Shown here in pieces: positions 23,710 through 32,599 of a DNA stretch of 64,000 nt (within the stretch, counting starts at the first letter, position 1; every line of letters starts with the position of its first letter). Where the stretch lies: assembly GCA_020622085.1 (NCBI GenBank), contig JAHRYM010000001.1, forward strand, positions 1,053,117 through 1,117,116. Direction: 5' to 3'. The notes under the pieces are model-generated. The model was given only the letters and a program-made list of their open reading frames with translations. It did no database searches and was not told the DNA's origin. The DNA comes from Paracoccaceae bacterium (GTDB lineage Bacteria; Pseudomonadota; Alphaproteobacteria; Rhodobacterales; Rhodobacteraceae). The position numbers and the translations under genes are program-made.

Positions 23710-24544
23710 GGCCTGTTGACGTTCATTTCAATCGGATGACGGTGGCGGCGATGGAGATGAGAGCGTTGTAGCTTGTGTCTGTTTTGCAAAATCGGGTGGC
23801 GATGCCTCTGTATTCCTTGATCTTTTGGAAGAAGTTCTCAATCAGGTGCCGCCATTTGCAGGTTTCCTTGTCGAATTCGGCTGGAAACCGACGGTTGGAT
23901 TTGGGCGGGATGACCGCCTTGATCTTCGCCGCAGACAAGGCCTCGCGCAGCCAGTTTGCGTCAAAGGCGCGGTCTGCGAGAAGGTGGCGGCAAGACAAGC
24001 CATCGATCAGGGCCGCGGTGCCGCGTAGATCATGCGCCTGTCCGGGCAGAAGCCGAAAGTCGATCAGGTTGCCCAAAGCATCCGTCAAGGCCATGATCTT
24101 GCTTGCCATACCGCCGCGAGAACGCCCGATGGCCTGGCCTTGAGCCCCCCTTTTGCGCCCTGTCCATGCCGGTGGACTTTGGTAATGGTGCCGTCGATCA
24201 TGACGTATTCGAAATCCGCATCCTCGGCCAAGGCCCTGAACATACGATAGAATGCATCCGCCTTGACCCATCTGCGGAAGCGTTTGAATACCGTGTTCCA
24301 GCCGCCGAACTCCGCCGGAAGATCCCGCCAGGGGCAGCCCGTGCGCGCAATCCAAAGCACCGCCTCCACGAACAACCGGGGGTCGGGCCCGGTGCGGCCG
24401 GGATCACATTCCCGGCCAAGACAGTGCGGGGCGATGATTTCCCATTGAGTGTCAGTCAGAGCCGTGCGGATCAAGGTTGCCTCCCATTTGGCAACCTTGA
24501 ATCACTCAACCGATGATTTGGGAATCCTTAAACGTCAACAGGCC
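23710..24544 (-). mobile_element. IS5-family (IS427-like) insertion sequence, complete
   Basis: An 835-bp element bounded by perfect 14-bp inverted repeats GGCCTGTTGACGTT (23710-23723) and AACGTCAACAGGCC (24531-24544). Both ends are flanked by CTAG (23706-23709 and 24545-24548), consistent with a 4-bp (or TA) target duplication. It carries one two-frame transposase on the minus strand. Intact repeats, intact duplication and full-length frames suggest a recent, potentially active insertion. No second copy is seen in the window. Confidence 0.93.
23723..24474 (-). CDS. IS427-type transposase OrfAB, expressed by -1 frameshift
   Basis: Two overlapping minus-strand frames together make one DDE transposase. 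OrfA (24085-24474) begins MIRTALTDTQWEIIAPH and includes the first catalytic Asp in YVMIDGTITKVHRHGQGAKGG. The slippery run AAAAGGGGGG (24145-24154 on the plus strand as CCCCCC-TTTT) allows a -1 shift into OrfB, which continues AQGQAIGRSRGGM with the second Asp in LLADRAFDANWL and the Glu in RHLIENFFQKIKEYRGIATR, ending at 23723. This frame arrangement is known for the IS427 group. Confidence 0.88.
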
Positions 24545-24616
24545 CTAGGCAGGCGCGAGGGTTTGGCCAGACATCCGTTGCCATCTGGCCGACGATATCC
24601 CCGAATGTTCCGCTTT

Positions 24617-24631
24617 GTTCGCATAAAGTTC
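24617..24631 (+). promoter_or_regulatory. SOS (LexA) box, GTTC-N7-GTTC
   Basis: GTTC (24617-24620), seven bases GCATAAA, GTTC (24628-24631) fits exactly the direct-repeat LexA operator established for alphaproteobacteria including Rhodobacter. A third GTTC lies at 24607-24610. The box is 30 bases before a nine-codon leader ORF and 56 bases before a 40-codon ORF. Confidence 0.75.
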
Positions 24632-24660
24632 TTTACGAATCGCGAAGGACGTGAGAACAA

Positions 24661-24690
24661 ATGAGCAACAAAGATGGAGACATGCCATGA
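24661..24690 (+). CDS. Nine-codon leader ORF overlapping the 40-aa gene
   Basis: ATG at 24661 encodes MSNKDGDMP and stops at TGA 24688-24690, whose bases overlap the ATG (24687) of the next ORF as ATGA. GAAGGAC is about 10 bases upstream. It also spans the ribosome site of the downstream gene, so it could tune its translation. It may equally be a chance ORF. Confidence 0.3.
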   Translation: MSNKDGDMP

Positions 24691-24809
24691 TCACCGATCT
24701 GAAAGAGGTTCTCGCCCGGTCGTCGGCCACGATTTTGCAGGATGCGGCTGGTGCCGTGTCGCTGGCCGTTCTGCTGGTGATGGGCCTGTCGCTGCCGTCG
24801 GTCTTCTGA
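24687..24809 (+). CDS. SOS-box-associated 40-aa single-TM membrane protein
   Basis: A 40-codon ORF with GGAGA six bases before its ATG. The product has an amphipathic, charged N-terminal half (MITDLKEVLARSSATILQDA) and a C-terminal hydrophobic helix of about 18 residues. No family is recognised with certainty. The upstream LexA box and the small size with one TM recall SOS-induced division inhibitors such as Caulobacter SidA, but that comparison is by architecture, not by sequence. It would originally have been next to recG; the IS now separates them. A strong terminator follows at 24950. Confidence 0.62.
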   Translation: MITDLKEVLARSSATILQDAAGAVSLAVLLVMGLSLPSVF

Positions 24810-24949
24810 CCGCTTCGCATCTTTTTTGCTGTTTCTGCCTCGTCGGTCTTTCCTGCGGGCAGGGTGGTGCGGCCGGTCCCCAATCTTGCCCGCACCTGCT
24901 GCCTGTCCCCCCTTTGCGAACCCTGTCCGCCCAAGGAAGCCACGCGCCT

Positions 24950-24984
24950 GACCGCCGCCGTCCCCGACGTGCGGCGGTCTTTTT
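24950..24984 (+). terminator. Strong rho-independent terminator
   Basis: GACCGCCGC (24950-24958) pairs with GCGGCGGTC (24971-24979); inside, CGTC/GACG pair around a CCC loop. TTTTT (24980-24984) follows. It closes the plus-strand unit of the 40-aa ORF, just ahead of the convergent NifU-like gene. Confidence 0.85.
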
Positions 24985-24994
24985 CGGTTTGGGG

Positions 24995-25444
24995 TCAGCG
25001 GGTTTGCGCAGCTTCGGCGGCGGCCATTGCCTCCGACGTGGCCTGAAGGGTCAGCATGATCGAGGCATGGCGGTTGCGGTAGTCCCGCGCCGGGATCAGA
25101 ACGTCATAGCCGCCAAAAGGGGCTTCGGGCACCGGCTCACCCTCGGCCAGCATCGCCAGAAGCTGATCGCGGGCACGTTCCACCTCGGCGCGGGAACGCC
25201 CGATCATCTGCGCCCCGGCGATGGCGGCAGAGGCCTGCCCCAGGGCGCAGGCCTTCACCTCTTGCGCGAAATCCGCGATCCGGCCCTCTTTCACCACCAC
25301 GTCCACCGCGACGGTCGAGCCGCACAGCGGCGCGCGCCGCCGTGCCGAGCCGTCCGGCGCGGGCAGGTGTCCCAGATGCGGGATGTCCGAGGCCAGCGCC
25401 AGAATCCGCTGGGAATAGAGCTTGACCAGATCCGTATCGCTCAT
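24995..25444 (-). CDS. NifU/IscU-like iron-sulfur scaffold protein
   Basis: A 149-aa protein with the NifU N-terminal fold: APLCGSTVAVDVVVKEGRI supplies the first ligand Cys, and EVKACALGQASAAIAG the second, typical of the stand-alone alphaproteobacterial SUF-associated or IscU-like group. The third ligand Cys of IscU is not evident in the C-terminal part, so it may be a variant. Probably a scaffold or helper in Fe-S cluster assembly; no suf or isc gene is adjacent. Divergent from hisI. Confidence 0.8.
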   Translation of the reverse strand: MSDTDLVKLYSQRILALASDIPHLGHLPAPDGSARRRAPLCGSTVAVDVVVKEGRIADFAQEVKACALGQASAAIAGAQMIGRSRAEVERARDQLLAMLAEGEPVPEAPFGGYDVLIPARDYRNRHASIMLTLQATSEAMAAAEAAQTR

Positions 25445-25510
25445 CGGGCTTTTCCCTTGCCGTTCTGTGGCCTAGATAGGCGCGATTGCCCGCTTTGAAC
25501 AGGCCCTGCC

Positions 25511-25870
25511 ATGCCCTTCGACCCTGCGACCCTGACCTATGACGCCAACGGCCTGATCCCGGTGATCGCGCAGGATCACGCGACGGGCGAGGTGCTGATG
25601 ATGGCCTGGATGAACGCCGAAGCCGTGGCGCGGACACTTGCCACGGGGCGCGTCACCTATTGGTCGCGGTCGCGGCAAGCGTTCTGGATCAAGGGCGAAA
25701 CCTCTGGCCATGTGCAGGAACTGGTGGAATTGCGCGCCGATTGCGACCGCGATTGCCTGCTTGCGCTGGTGAAACAGCATGGGCCGGCCTGCCACACCAA
25801 CCGGCGGAGTTGCTTCTACACCGCGATCCGCGACGGGGCCGAGGTCGAGATTCTGGCACCCGAAGTCTAG
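25511..25870 (+). CDS. hisI: Phosphoribosyl-AMP cyclohydrolase
   Basis: A 119-aa monofunctional HisI, third step of histidine synthesis. Seen: LIPVIAQDHATGEVLMMAWMN, GRVTYWSRSRQAFWIKGETSGH, the metal-binding DCDRDCLLALV and the Cys pair in GPACHTNRRSCFY. Not fused to HisE, as is usual in alphaproteobacteria. Its TAG overlaps the convergent gluQRS stop. Confidence 0.95.
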   Translation: MPFDPATLTYDANGLIPVIAQDHATGEVLMMAWMNAEAVARTLATGRVTYWSRSRQAFWIKGETSGHVQELVELRADCDRDCLLALVKQHGPACHTNRRSCFYTAIRDGAEVEILAPEV

Positions 25871-26793
25871 GACAACCCGACCATCCGCCGGATGTCTGCG
25901 GGGGTTGCCCCTTCGGCGCGGTATTTTGCCAGCGCACGGGCATCGTCGCGCTTGGCCAGCCGCTTGCCCTGATCGTCGCGGACAAGGCGATGGTGGTGGT
26001 AGACCGGTGTCGGCAGGCCAAGCAGGCGCTGGAGCAGGACATGGATCCGCGTCGCCTCGAACAGGTCTTCGCCCCGGATGACATGGGTGATGCCCTGCGC
26101 GGCATCGTCAAGGACGACCGAGAGGTGGTAGGAGGTGCCGAAATCCCTGCGGGCAAGGATGATGTCGCCGATGCCAGCCGCATAGCTTTCCCGGCTGGTG
26201 AAGACGGCGCCAGCGTGCGCAGGCCCCGTTTCGGTGAACCAAAGCCCCCACTCCCCCTGTCGGGGGGACAGCACGCAATGGTCGCACAGCATTGCGGCCT
26301 GCGCCATCGCAAGCCGCAGATGCATGTCCTTCGGGCGTGGTGACATGGAACAGGGCAGCCCGCCGCAATGGCGTTCCCGGCAAGTGCCGGGATACACCGG
26401 GCCATCGGGGCCTTCGCTGACCGCCACGCCTTCCTGCGGAGCACCAAGCGCCAGGTCGATGTCGCGGCGGGTGCAGGTGCAGGGGTAAAGCAGATTGCCC
26501 GACCAGAGATCATCCAAGGCGGTCGCATAGGCAGGCATCCGGTCGGATTGCCGCATCGGTTCGCTGTCCCAATGGATGCCCAGCCAGTGCAGGTCGGCGA
26601 TCAACTGCCGTTCCCATTCCGGCTTGCTGCGGTTCTGGTCGATGTCCTCGATCCGCAGCAGGAACCTGCCCCCATGCGCCCGCGCCATGTCATGCGAAAG
26701 CAGGGCCGAACAGGCATGGCCCAGATGCAGCGGCCCGGTGGGTGAAGGGGCGAACCGGGTAGTGAAGCGCGTCAATTCTGGCCTGCAAGCCAT
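25867..26793 (-). CDS. gluQ: Glutamyl-Q tRNA(Asp) synthetase
   Basis: A 308-aa paralogue of the GluRS catalytic core that loads glutamate onto queuosine of tRNA-Asp. [19 protein letters not shown] carries the class I HIGH motif, RIEDIDQNR follows, the zinc-binding-like [10 protein letters not shown] and the KMSKS-equivalent [10 protein letters not shown] are present; the anticodon-binding domain is missing, as expected for the family. The start overlaps the end of trmFO by 22 bases. Confidence 0.93.
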   Translation of the reverse strand: MACRPELTRFTTRFAPSPTGPLHLGHACSALLSHDMARAHGGRFLLRIEDIDQNRSKPEWERQLIADLHWLGIHWDSEPMRQSDRMPAYATALDDLWSGNLLYPCTCTRRDIDLALGAPQEGVAVSEGPDGPVYPGTCRERHCGGLPCSMSPRPKDMHLRLAMAQAAMLCDHCVLSPRQGEWGLWFTETGPAHAGAVFTSRESYAAGIGDIILARRDFGTSYHLSVVLDDAAQGITHVIRGEDLFEATRIHVLLQRLLGLPTPVYHHHRLVRDDQGKRLAKRDDARALAKYRAEGATPADIRRMVGLS

Positions 26794-28112
26794 TGTGAAA
26801 GCGCCTCTTTCGCCCTGTCTGTATAGGCCTTGTAGCGGTCCTTCCGACCGCGCCGCCCGCCCTTCGCCTCGATCGGCGGGAACAACCCGAAGTTCACGTT
26901 CATCGGCTGGAAAGTCTTGGCCTCGGCCCCGCCGGTGATGTGGTGGATCAGGCTGCCCATCGCGGTTTCCGGGGGGGGCGGGGGCAGGTCGCGGCCCAGT
27001 ATCCCGGCTGCGGCCATCCGACCGGCCAGAAGGCCCATCGCGGCGCTTTCGACATAGCCCTCGACCCCGGTGATCTGGCCCGCGAACCGGATGTTCGGCC
27101 GCAGCCGCAGCCGCATCCTGTCATCAAGCAGCCGGGGCGCGTTCAGGAAGGTGTTGCGGTGGATGCCACCCAGCCGCGCGAAACTGGCGGTTTCCAGGCC
27201 CGGGATCATGCGAAACACCTCGACCTGCGCGCCGTGTTTCATCTTGGTCTGGAAGCCGACGATATTGTAAAGTGTGCCAAGCGCGTTGTCGCGGCGCAGC
27301 TGCACGACGGCGTAGGGCTTCTGGTCGGGGCGGTGCGGGTTCGTAAGGCCCACGGGCTTCATCGGGCCAAAGCGCAGGGTTTCGCGCCCGCGCTCTGCCA
27401 TCACCTCGACCGGCAGGCAGCCGTCGAAATAGCCTGCCGTCTCGCCTTCATGGAACTGGGCCTTGTCGGCCGCCAGCATCGCGTCGATGAAAGCCTCATA
27501 TTGCGCCTTGTCCATCGGGCAGTTCAGATAGGCGGTGCGCTCTTCCTCGGTCGCGCCCTTGTCGTAGCGTGATTGCCGCCAGGCCACCGACATGTCCACG
27601 CTTTCGGCATAGACGATGGGCGCGATGGCATCGAAAAACGCCAGCGACTCGGCCCCCGTCACTGCCCGGATGCTTTCGGCCAGCGCAGCCGAAGTCAGCG
27701 GGCCAGTGGCGATGATCCAGTGGTCATCTTCGGGCAGGGCGGTGATCTCGCCGGGGGCGAAACTGATGTTGGGGTGGCCCCGCAACCGTTCGGTGACGCT
27801 GGCGGCGAAGGGATCGCGATCGACGGCCAGCGCGCCGCCGGCAGGCAGACGGTGGCGGGTGGCCATTTCCATGATCAGCCCGCCTGCGGCACGCATTTCC
27901 CAATGCAGCAGGCCCACGGCGTTGCGTTCGTCATCGTCCGACCGGAACGAGTTCGAACAGACCATTTCCGCGAAATCGCCGGTGCGATGCGCGAAGGTGC
28001 CGGTCTGGGGCCGCATTTCGTGAAGGATAACGGGCACGCCGGCCTCTGCGGCCTGCCAGGCGGCTTCCGATCCGGCCATGCCGCCGCCGATGATGTGGAG
28101 TGTCTGGGTCAT
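26772..28112 (-). CDS. trmFO: Methylenetetrahydrofolate-dependent tRNA (U54) methyltransferase
   Basis: A 446-aa flavoenzyme making ribothymidine 54 of tRNA from methylene-THF and FADH2. FAD-binding [19 protein letters not shown] is at the start, followed by [22 protein letters not shown] with the catalytic Cys, and [21 protein letters not shown]. The ATG at 28112 (MTQTLH) is preferred; one three codons earlier is possible. Two tRNA-modifying or charging genes (gluQ, trmFO) overlap and are likely co-transcribed. Confidence 0.95.
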   Translation of the reverse strand: MTQTLHIIGGGMAGSEAAWQAAEAGVPVILHEMRPQTGTFAHRTGDFAEMVCSNSFRSDDDERNAVGLLHWEMRAAGGLIMEMATRHRLPAGGALAVDRDPFAASVTERLRGHPNISFAPGEITALPEDDHWIIATGPLTSAALAESIRAVTGAESLAFFDAIAPIVYAESVDMSVAWRQSRYDKGATEEERTAYLNCPMDKAQYEAFIDAMLAADKAQFHEGETAGYFDGCLPVEVMAERGRETLRFGPMKPVGLTNPHRPDQKPYAVVQLRRDNALGTLYNIVGFQTKMKHGAQVEVFRMIPGLETASFARLGGIHRNTFLNAPRLLDDRMRLRLRPNIRFAGQITGVEGYVESAAMGLLAGRMAAAGILGRDLPPPPPETAMGSLIHHITGGAEAKTFQPMNVNFGLFPPIEAKGGRRGRKDRYKAYTDRAKEALSQWLAGQN

Positions 28113-28145
28113 GCCCGGCATTTAAGGCAGGTTGCCTGAAATGCA

Positions 28146-28183
28146 AAGCACCCGTGGCGGGGTGTGAGACGCCACGGGTGCTT
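28146..28183 (-). terminator. Terminator after the 58-aa gene, upstream of trmFO
   Basis: A perfect 14-bp stem: AAGCACCCGTGGCG (28146-28159) and CGCCACGGGTGCTT (28170-28183) around a 10-nt loop. Read on the minus strand it is followed by TGCATTT after the stem's own final Ts. It separates the short gene from trmFO. Confidence 0.75.
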
Positions 28184-28225
28184 GTCTTTCGCCGGTGTCG
28201 GGCTTGCGTTGACCGTATTGGCCGG

Positions 28226-28402
28226 TCAGAAACCGACTTCCATGCCGATGTCGGCCAGGTAATTCGCTTCGTGCTTGGGACGTTTCTGCACCATCGTCTC
28301 GGCCTTGGTCTTCGGGGCGCTTCGCTTGAACAGCTTGAAGATCGCGCGCAGGGCCTGCGCAGGGCCCTGGGTTCCGGTTGCATGGGTGTCGACGAGTGCC
28401 AT
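28226..28402 (-). CDS. Short basic protein with DUF1127-like tail
   Basis: A 58-codon ORF from ATG 28402, with GGGGACAG about 8 bases upstream. The product is basic in the middle (FKLFKRSAPKTKAETMVQKRPK) and ends YLADIGMEVGF, which resembles the LADIGL ending of DUF1127 proteins, some of which bind RNA in Rhodobacter. The N-terminal half does not match that family well. It has its own strong terminator and lies between gyrA and trmFO. Function unknown. Confidence 0.6.
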   Translation of the reverse strand: MALVDTHATGTQGPAQALRAIFKLFKRSAPKTKAETMVQKRPKHEANYLADIGMEVGF

Positions 28403-28558
28403 TTCTTCTGTCCCCTTGTTGGTGCGTGCTGGTGCGTGGTGGTCGTGCCGGTGGTGGCCCGGGGGCCAATGTGCGTGTTTTTCCTTTTCACTTCCGAGGG
28501 TGGCGTGCGTTGGTTTCAAAAGTGTTTATTTCTGGCCAGCAAGTGGCGACATGGAAAT

Positions 28559-28586
28559 AACCCGCCATGCAGGGGCATGACGGGTT
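28559..28586 (-). terminator. Terminator after gyrA
   Basis: AACCCGCCATGC (28559-28570), loop AGGG, GCATGACGGGTT (28575-28586): a 12-bp stem with one mismatch, 48 bases past the gyrA stop on the minus strand, followed by ATTTCC. Confidence 0.65.
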
Positions 28587-28633
28587 CCATTTGGTAAACG
28601 ATCAGGGGGCGGCGAAGCGGGTATTCCGCTGTT

Positions 28634-31402
28634 TCAGGCCGTATCGCCCGGCGTGGTATCGGACGAATCGTTGGCCGGATCGTCCTCCTCCTCGCCTTGT
28701 TCGGCGATTCGCGCGACCGAGACGACCTCTTCGCCCGCGGCGGTGTCAAAGACGCGCACCCCACCGGCAGAACGCGACCGGAAGCTGATGCCGTCTACCG
28801 GGCAGCGGATCGACTGGCCGGTGGAGGTGGCCAGCATGACCTGATCGCCGATCTCGACGGGGAAGGACGCGACAAGCGCGCCACCGCGCAGGGCCTTGTC
28901 CATCGCCATGACGCCCTGGCCGCCACGTCCGCGCACCGGATAGTCGTGGCTGGACGAGGTCTTGCCTGCACCGCGTGCCGTCACCGTCAGGATCAGGTCT
29001 TCGGCGGCCGACATCTCGGCGTAGCGTTCCGTCGAAAGCTGGCCCTCGGCCACGGCTTCTTCGTCCTCGTCGGCCTCGGCCTCGTCTTCAAGCGCACCGG
29101 CCATCAGGCGGCGCTGCTTGAGGTAGGCGGCGCGTTCCTCGGGCGTGGCCTCGAAGTGGCGGATGACCGACATCGACACGACCCGGTCGCCCGCCGCCAG
29201 ACGGATGCCGCGCACGCCGGTCGAATCGCGACCCTTGAAGATCCGCACCTCGGGCACCGGGAAGCGGATCGCACGGCCCATCGCGGTGACCAGCATCACA
29301 TCATCGGTTTCGTCGCAGATCCGGGCGTTCACAAGGCTCACGCCTTCGGGCAGCCTCATCGCGATCTTGCCGTTCCGCATCACGTTGGCGAAGTCCGACA
29401 GCGCGTTGCGGCGCACGTCGCCTTCCGAAGTGGCGAAGAAGATCTGCAGATCATCCCATTCCGCTTCGGGGGCATCGACCGGCATCAGCGCCGCGATCGA
29501 CACGCCCTGCGGGATCGGCAGGATGTTGATGATCGCCTTGCCCTTCGCGGTGCGCCCCGCCAGCGGCAGGCGCCAGCATTTCAGGCTGTAGACCATGCCA
29601 TCGGTGGTGAAGAACAGAAGCTGCGTGTGCGTATTGGCGACGAACAGCGTCGTCACCACGTCGTCTTCCTTGGTGGCCATGCTGGCCAGACCCTTGCCGC
29701 CGCGCCGCTGGCTGCGGAACTCGGCAAGCGGCGTGCGCTTGATATAGCCGCCCGAGGTGATGGTCACGACCATGTCCTCGCGTTCGATCAGGTCTTCGTC
29801 GTCCAGATCGCCGGCCCAGTCGGTGATCTCGGTCCGGCGCGGCACGGCGAACAGGTCGCGCACTTCGCGCAACTCGTCCGAGATGATCGCCATGATCCGG
29901 TCGCGCGAGCCGAGGATTTCAAGGTAATCCGTGATCTTCGCGGCCAGCTCTTCCAGTTCGTCGGTGATTTCCTTGACGCCCATCGCCGTCAGGCGCTGCA
30001 GGCGCAGATCAAGGATGGCGCGGGCCTGGATTTCCGACAGGTTGTAGGTGCCGTCATCGTTGATCTTGTGGCTGGGATCGTCGATCAGGCGGATATATTC
30101 CGCGATGTCATGGGCGGGCCAGCGCCGCGTCATCAGGCGTTCGCGCGCCTCGGCCGGATCGGCCGAGGACCGGATCGTGGCGACCACTTCATCCACGTTC
30201 GACACGGCGACGGCCAGACCACAAAGGATATGGCTGCGTTCGCGGGCCTTCCTGAGTTCATAGGCCGTGCGGCGCGCCACCACCTCTTCGCGGAAGGTGA
30301 TGAAATGCGTGAGGAAGTCGCGGAGCGTCAACTGCTCGGGGCGGCCGCCGTTCAGCGCCAGCATGTTGCATCCGAACGAGGTTTGCAGCGGCGTGAAGCG
30401 GAAAAGCTGGTTCAGCACCACCTCGGCGGTCGCGTCACGCTTCAGTTCGATCACGACACGGACCCCGGTGCGGTCGCTTTCGTCCTGGATATGGGCGATG
30501 CCTTCCAGCTTCTTGTCGCGGACCAGTTCGGCGATCTTCTCGATCATCGTCGCCTTGTTCACCTGGTAGGGGATTTCATCGACGATGATGGCGGGGCGAT
30601 CCTTGCGGATGTCCTCGATCCGGGTCTTGGCCCGCAGGATGACCGAACCGCGGCCCTCAAGATAGGCTTTGCGCGCGCCCGAACGACCCAGGATCACGCC
30701 GCCGGTGGGGAAGTCTGGGCCGGGGATGATCTCCATGATCTCTTCGGCGGACAGGTCCGGGTTCTGGATCAGCGCCAGCGTGGCATCAACCACCTCGCCC
30801 AGGTTGTGGGGCGGGATGTTGGTGGCCATGCCAACCGCGATGCCGCCCGCGCCGTTGACCAGCATGTTCGGGAAGCGCGCCGGAAGGACGGTCGGCTCGC
30901 GGTCCTTGCCGTCATAGTTCAGCTGGAAATCGACGGTTTCCTTGTCGATGTCGGCCAGCAGGTAATTGGCGACCTTCTGCATCCGCACTTCGGTATAGCG
31001 CATCGCCGCCGCGCTATCGCCGTCCATCGAGCCGAAGTTGCCCTGCCCATCCAGAAGCGGCAGCGACATGGAAAAGTCCTGCGCCATCCGCACCAGCGCG
31101 TCATAGATCGAGGCGTCGCCGTGGGGGTGGTATTTCCCCATCGTGTCGCCCACGGGCCGGGCTGACTTGCGGTAGGGCTTGTCGAAGGTGTTGCCCGTCT
31201 CGTGCATGGCGAACAGCACGCGGCGATGCACCGGCTTCAACCCGTCGCGCAGGTCGGGGATGGCGCGGCTGACGATCACGCTCATCGCGTAATCCAGATA
31301 GGCGGTCTTCATCTCCTCGGTGATCGAGATGCTCGGGCCCGAATGCGCCATGCGCACGGGTTCCTCGCCCTCGATTTCCGGGGTGTCTGGAGTATCGCTC
31401 AC
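28634..31402 (-). CDS. gyrA: DNA gyrase subunit A
   Basis: A 922-aa type IIA topoisomerase subunit. N-terminal breakage domain: [37 protein letters not shown] (quinolone region), catalytic Tyr in AMRYTEVRM, and [18 protein letters not shown]. The C-terminal half contains the beta-pinwheel with [11 protein letters not shown] (GyrA box) and an acidic tail. The start is GTG at 31402 with no evident Shine-Dalgarno sequence. At the position of E. coli Ser83 there is Ala, with Asp87 retained. Confidence 0.97.
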   Translation of the reverse strand: MSDTPDTPEIEGEEPVRMAHSGPSISITEEMKTAYLDYAMSVIVSRAIPDLRDGLKPVHRRVLFAMHETGNTFDKPYRKSARPVGDTMGKYHPHGDASIYDALVRMAQDFSMSLPLLDGQGNFGSMDGDSAAAMRYTEVRMQKVANYLLADIDKETVDFQLNYDGKDREPTVLPARFPNMLVNGAGGIAVGMATNIPPHNLGEVVDATLALIQNPDLSAEEIMEIIPGPDFPTGGVILGRSGARKAYLEGRGSVILRAKTRIEDIRKDRPAIIVDEIPYQVNKATMIEKIAELVRDKKLEGIAHIQDESDRTGVRVVIELKRDATAEVVLNQLFRFTPLQTSFGCNMLALNGGRPEQLTLRDFLTHFITFREEVVARRTAYELRKARERSHILCGLAVAVSNVDEVVATIRSSADPAEARERLMTRRWPAHDIAEYIRLIDDPSHKINDDGTYNLSEIQARAILDLRLQRLTAMGVKEITDELEELAAKITDYLEILGSRDRIMAIISDELREVRDLFAVPRRTEITDWAGDLDDEDLIEREDMVVTITSGGYIKRTPLAEFRSQRRGGKGLASMATKEDDVVTTLFVANTHTQLLFFTTDGMVYSLKCWRLPLAGRTAKGKAIINILPIPQGVSIAALMPVDAPEAEWDDLQIFFATSEGDVRRNALSDFANVMRNGKIAMRLPEGVSLVNARICDETDDVMLVTAMGRAIRFPVPEVRIFKGRDSTGVRGIRLAAGDRVVSMSVIRHFEATPEERAAYLKQRRLMAGALEDEAEADEDEEAVAEGQLSTERYAEMSAAEDLILTVTARGAGKTSSSHDYPVRGRGGQGVMAMDKALRGGALVASFPVEIGDQVMLATSTGQSIRCPVDGISFRSRSAGGVRVFDTAAGEEVVSVARIAEQGEEEDDPANDSSDTTPGDTA

Positions 31403-31408
31403 GGGGGT

Positions 31409-31443
31409 ATGGCCCTTTGTTGGTCACATGGCGCAAGGGCCAT
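31409..31443 (-). promoter_or_regulatory. Inverted repeat in the gyrA leader
   Basis: ATGGCCCTT (31409-31417) and AAGGGCCAT (31435-31443) are perfect 9-bp arms with 17 bases between, lying entirely inside the roughly 50-nt leader predicted from the promoter at 31459. The hairpin ends six bases from the GTG start, where a ribosome site would be expected. Confidence 0.5.
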
Positions 31444-31458
31444 ATCTGGTTGGGCCGC

Positions 31459-31487
31459 ACTATACCGACCACAGCCCGTCGCTGCAA
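31459..31487 (-). promoter_or_regulatory. Sigma70-type promoter of gyrA
   Basis: On the minus strand TTGCAG (31487-31482), 17 bases, TATAGT (31464-31459). Spacing is ideal and five of six -10 bases match consensus. The expected start near 31452 gives a 50-nt leader. Confidence 0.65.
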
Positions 31488-31558
31488 GCAAAGCGGATGC
31501 CTTCTGCCGCCGCCGGAGCGACTTTTTCACCGGTTGCGACGGGCCTTGGCAGGACGGA

Positions 31559-32596
31559 TCAGGGCTTCGCGCGCAAAAGCATCCCGAAAAGGTCGCGCGG
31601 GTCATCCGGGTCGGCAATCATGTCGAGATCCTCGCAGAACGGCAGGGTGGCAAGCTTGTCGCGCAGGTAGCAAAGCGCGCTGAAATCCTCGATCGCAAAG
31701 CCCACGCTGTCGAAGAGCGTGATCGCGCGCGCATCCCGCCGCCCCTTGGCAGCGCCGGTCATCACCTGCCAGAGCTCGGTCACCGGATGGTCGGCGGGCA
31801 GCTGCTGGATTTCGCCTTCGATCCGGGTCTGGGGCGGGTATTCCACGAAGATGTCCGAGCGCAGCAGGATATCCCCGGCCAGTTCGGTCTTGCCGGGGCA
31901 GTCGCCGCCGACCGCGTTGATGTGGACGCCGGGGCCGATCATGTTGCCCGAGAGGATCGTCGCATATTGCTTGTCGGCGGTGACGGTGGTGATGATCTGC
32001 GCCCCAAGGATCGCGTCTTCGGCCGATCCGCAGGAAACGACCCGCAGCCCCGATCCCGCAAGATTGCGCGCGCATTTCGCCGTGGCGTCCGTCGACAGGT
32101 CGTAAAGCCGCACCTCGGTGATGCCGCAGATCGCCCGGAAGGCCAGCGCCTGGAATTCCGATTGCGATCCGTTGCCGATCAGCGCCATCGTTGTGGCGCC
32201 CTTCGGCGCCAGATAGCGCGCCGCCAGCGCCGACATGGCGGCGGTGCGCAGCGCCGTCAGGATCGTCATTTCGCTCAGCAGCACCGGATAGCCGGTCGCC
32301 ACTTCGGCCAGAACGCCAAAGGCGGTGACGGTCTGAAGCCCACGCCGCATGTTGGCCGGGTGGCCGTTTACGTATTTGAAGCCATAGGTCTGCCCGTCCG
32401 ATGTGGGCATCAGTTCGATCACGCCCACGTCCGAATGGCTGGCGATGCGCGGGGTCTTGTCGAAGCTCTCCCACCGGCGGAAATCATCCTCGATCCGCTG
32501 GGCCAGTTCGACCATCACCTGTTCGATGCCGATGGCATGAACGAGCTTCATCATGTTGTCGACGCTGACAAAAGGCACGACGTTGAGTTGCGGCAT
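31559..32596 (-). CDS. ocd: Ornithine cyclodeaminase
   Basis: A 345-aa NAD-dependent enzyme of the OCD/mu-crystallin family converting ornithine to proline and ammonia. Seen: VIELMPTSDGQTYGFKYVNGHP with the substrate Lys, MTILTALRTAAMSALAARYL, the dinucleotide-binding ALIGNGSQSEFQA, and VGGDCPGKTEL. Length is right for the ornithine-specific enzymes. It lies 3 bases downstream of arginase, so the pair would turn arginine into urea and proline. Confidence 0.93.
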   Translation of the reverse strand: MPQLNVVPFVSVDNMMKLVHAIGIEQVMVELAQRIEDDFRRWESFDKTPRIASHSDVGVIELMPTSDGQTYGFKYVNGHPANMRRGLQTVTAFGVLAEVATGYPVLLSEMTILTALRTAAMSALAARYLAPKGATTMALIGNGSQSEFQALAFRAICGITEVRLYDLSTDATAKCARNLAGSGLRVVSCGSAEDAILGAQIITTVTADKQYATILSGNMIGPGVHINAVGGDCPGKTELAGDILLRSDIFVEYPPQTRIEGEIQQLPADHPVTELWQVMTGAAKGRRDARAITLFDSVGFAIEDFSALCYLRDKLATLPFCEDLDMIADPDDPRDLFGMLLRAKP

Positions 32597-32599
32597 GGC

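Noticed and set aside
23710-24544. Composite transposon
   Set aside because: Only one IS copy in the window and no cargo gene between copies.
28697-31165. 822-codon plus-strand open frame opposite gyrA
   Set aside because: Antisense shadow of gyrA; no motifs, His/Asp/Arg-rich.
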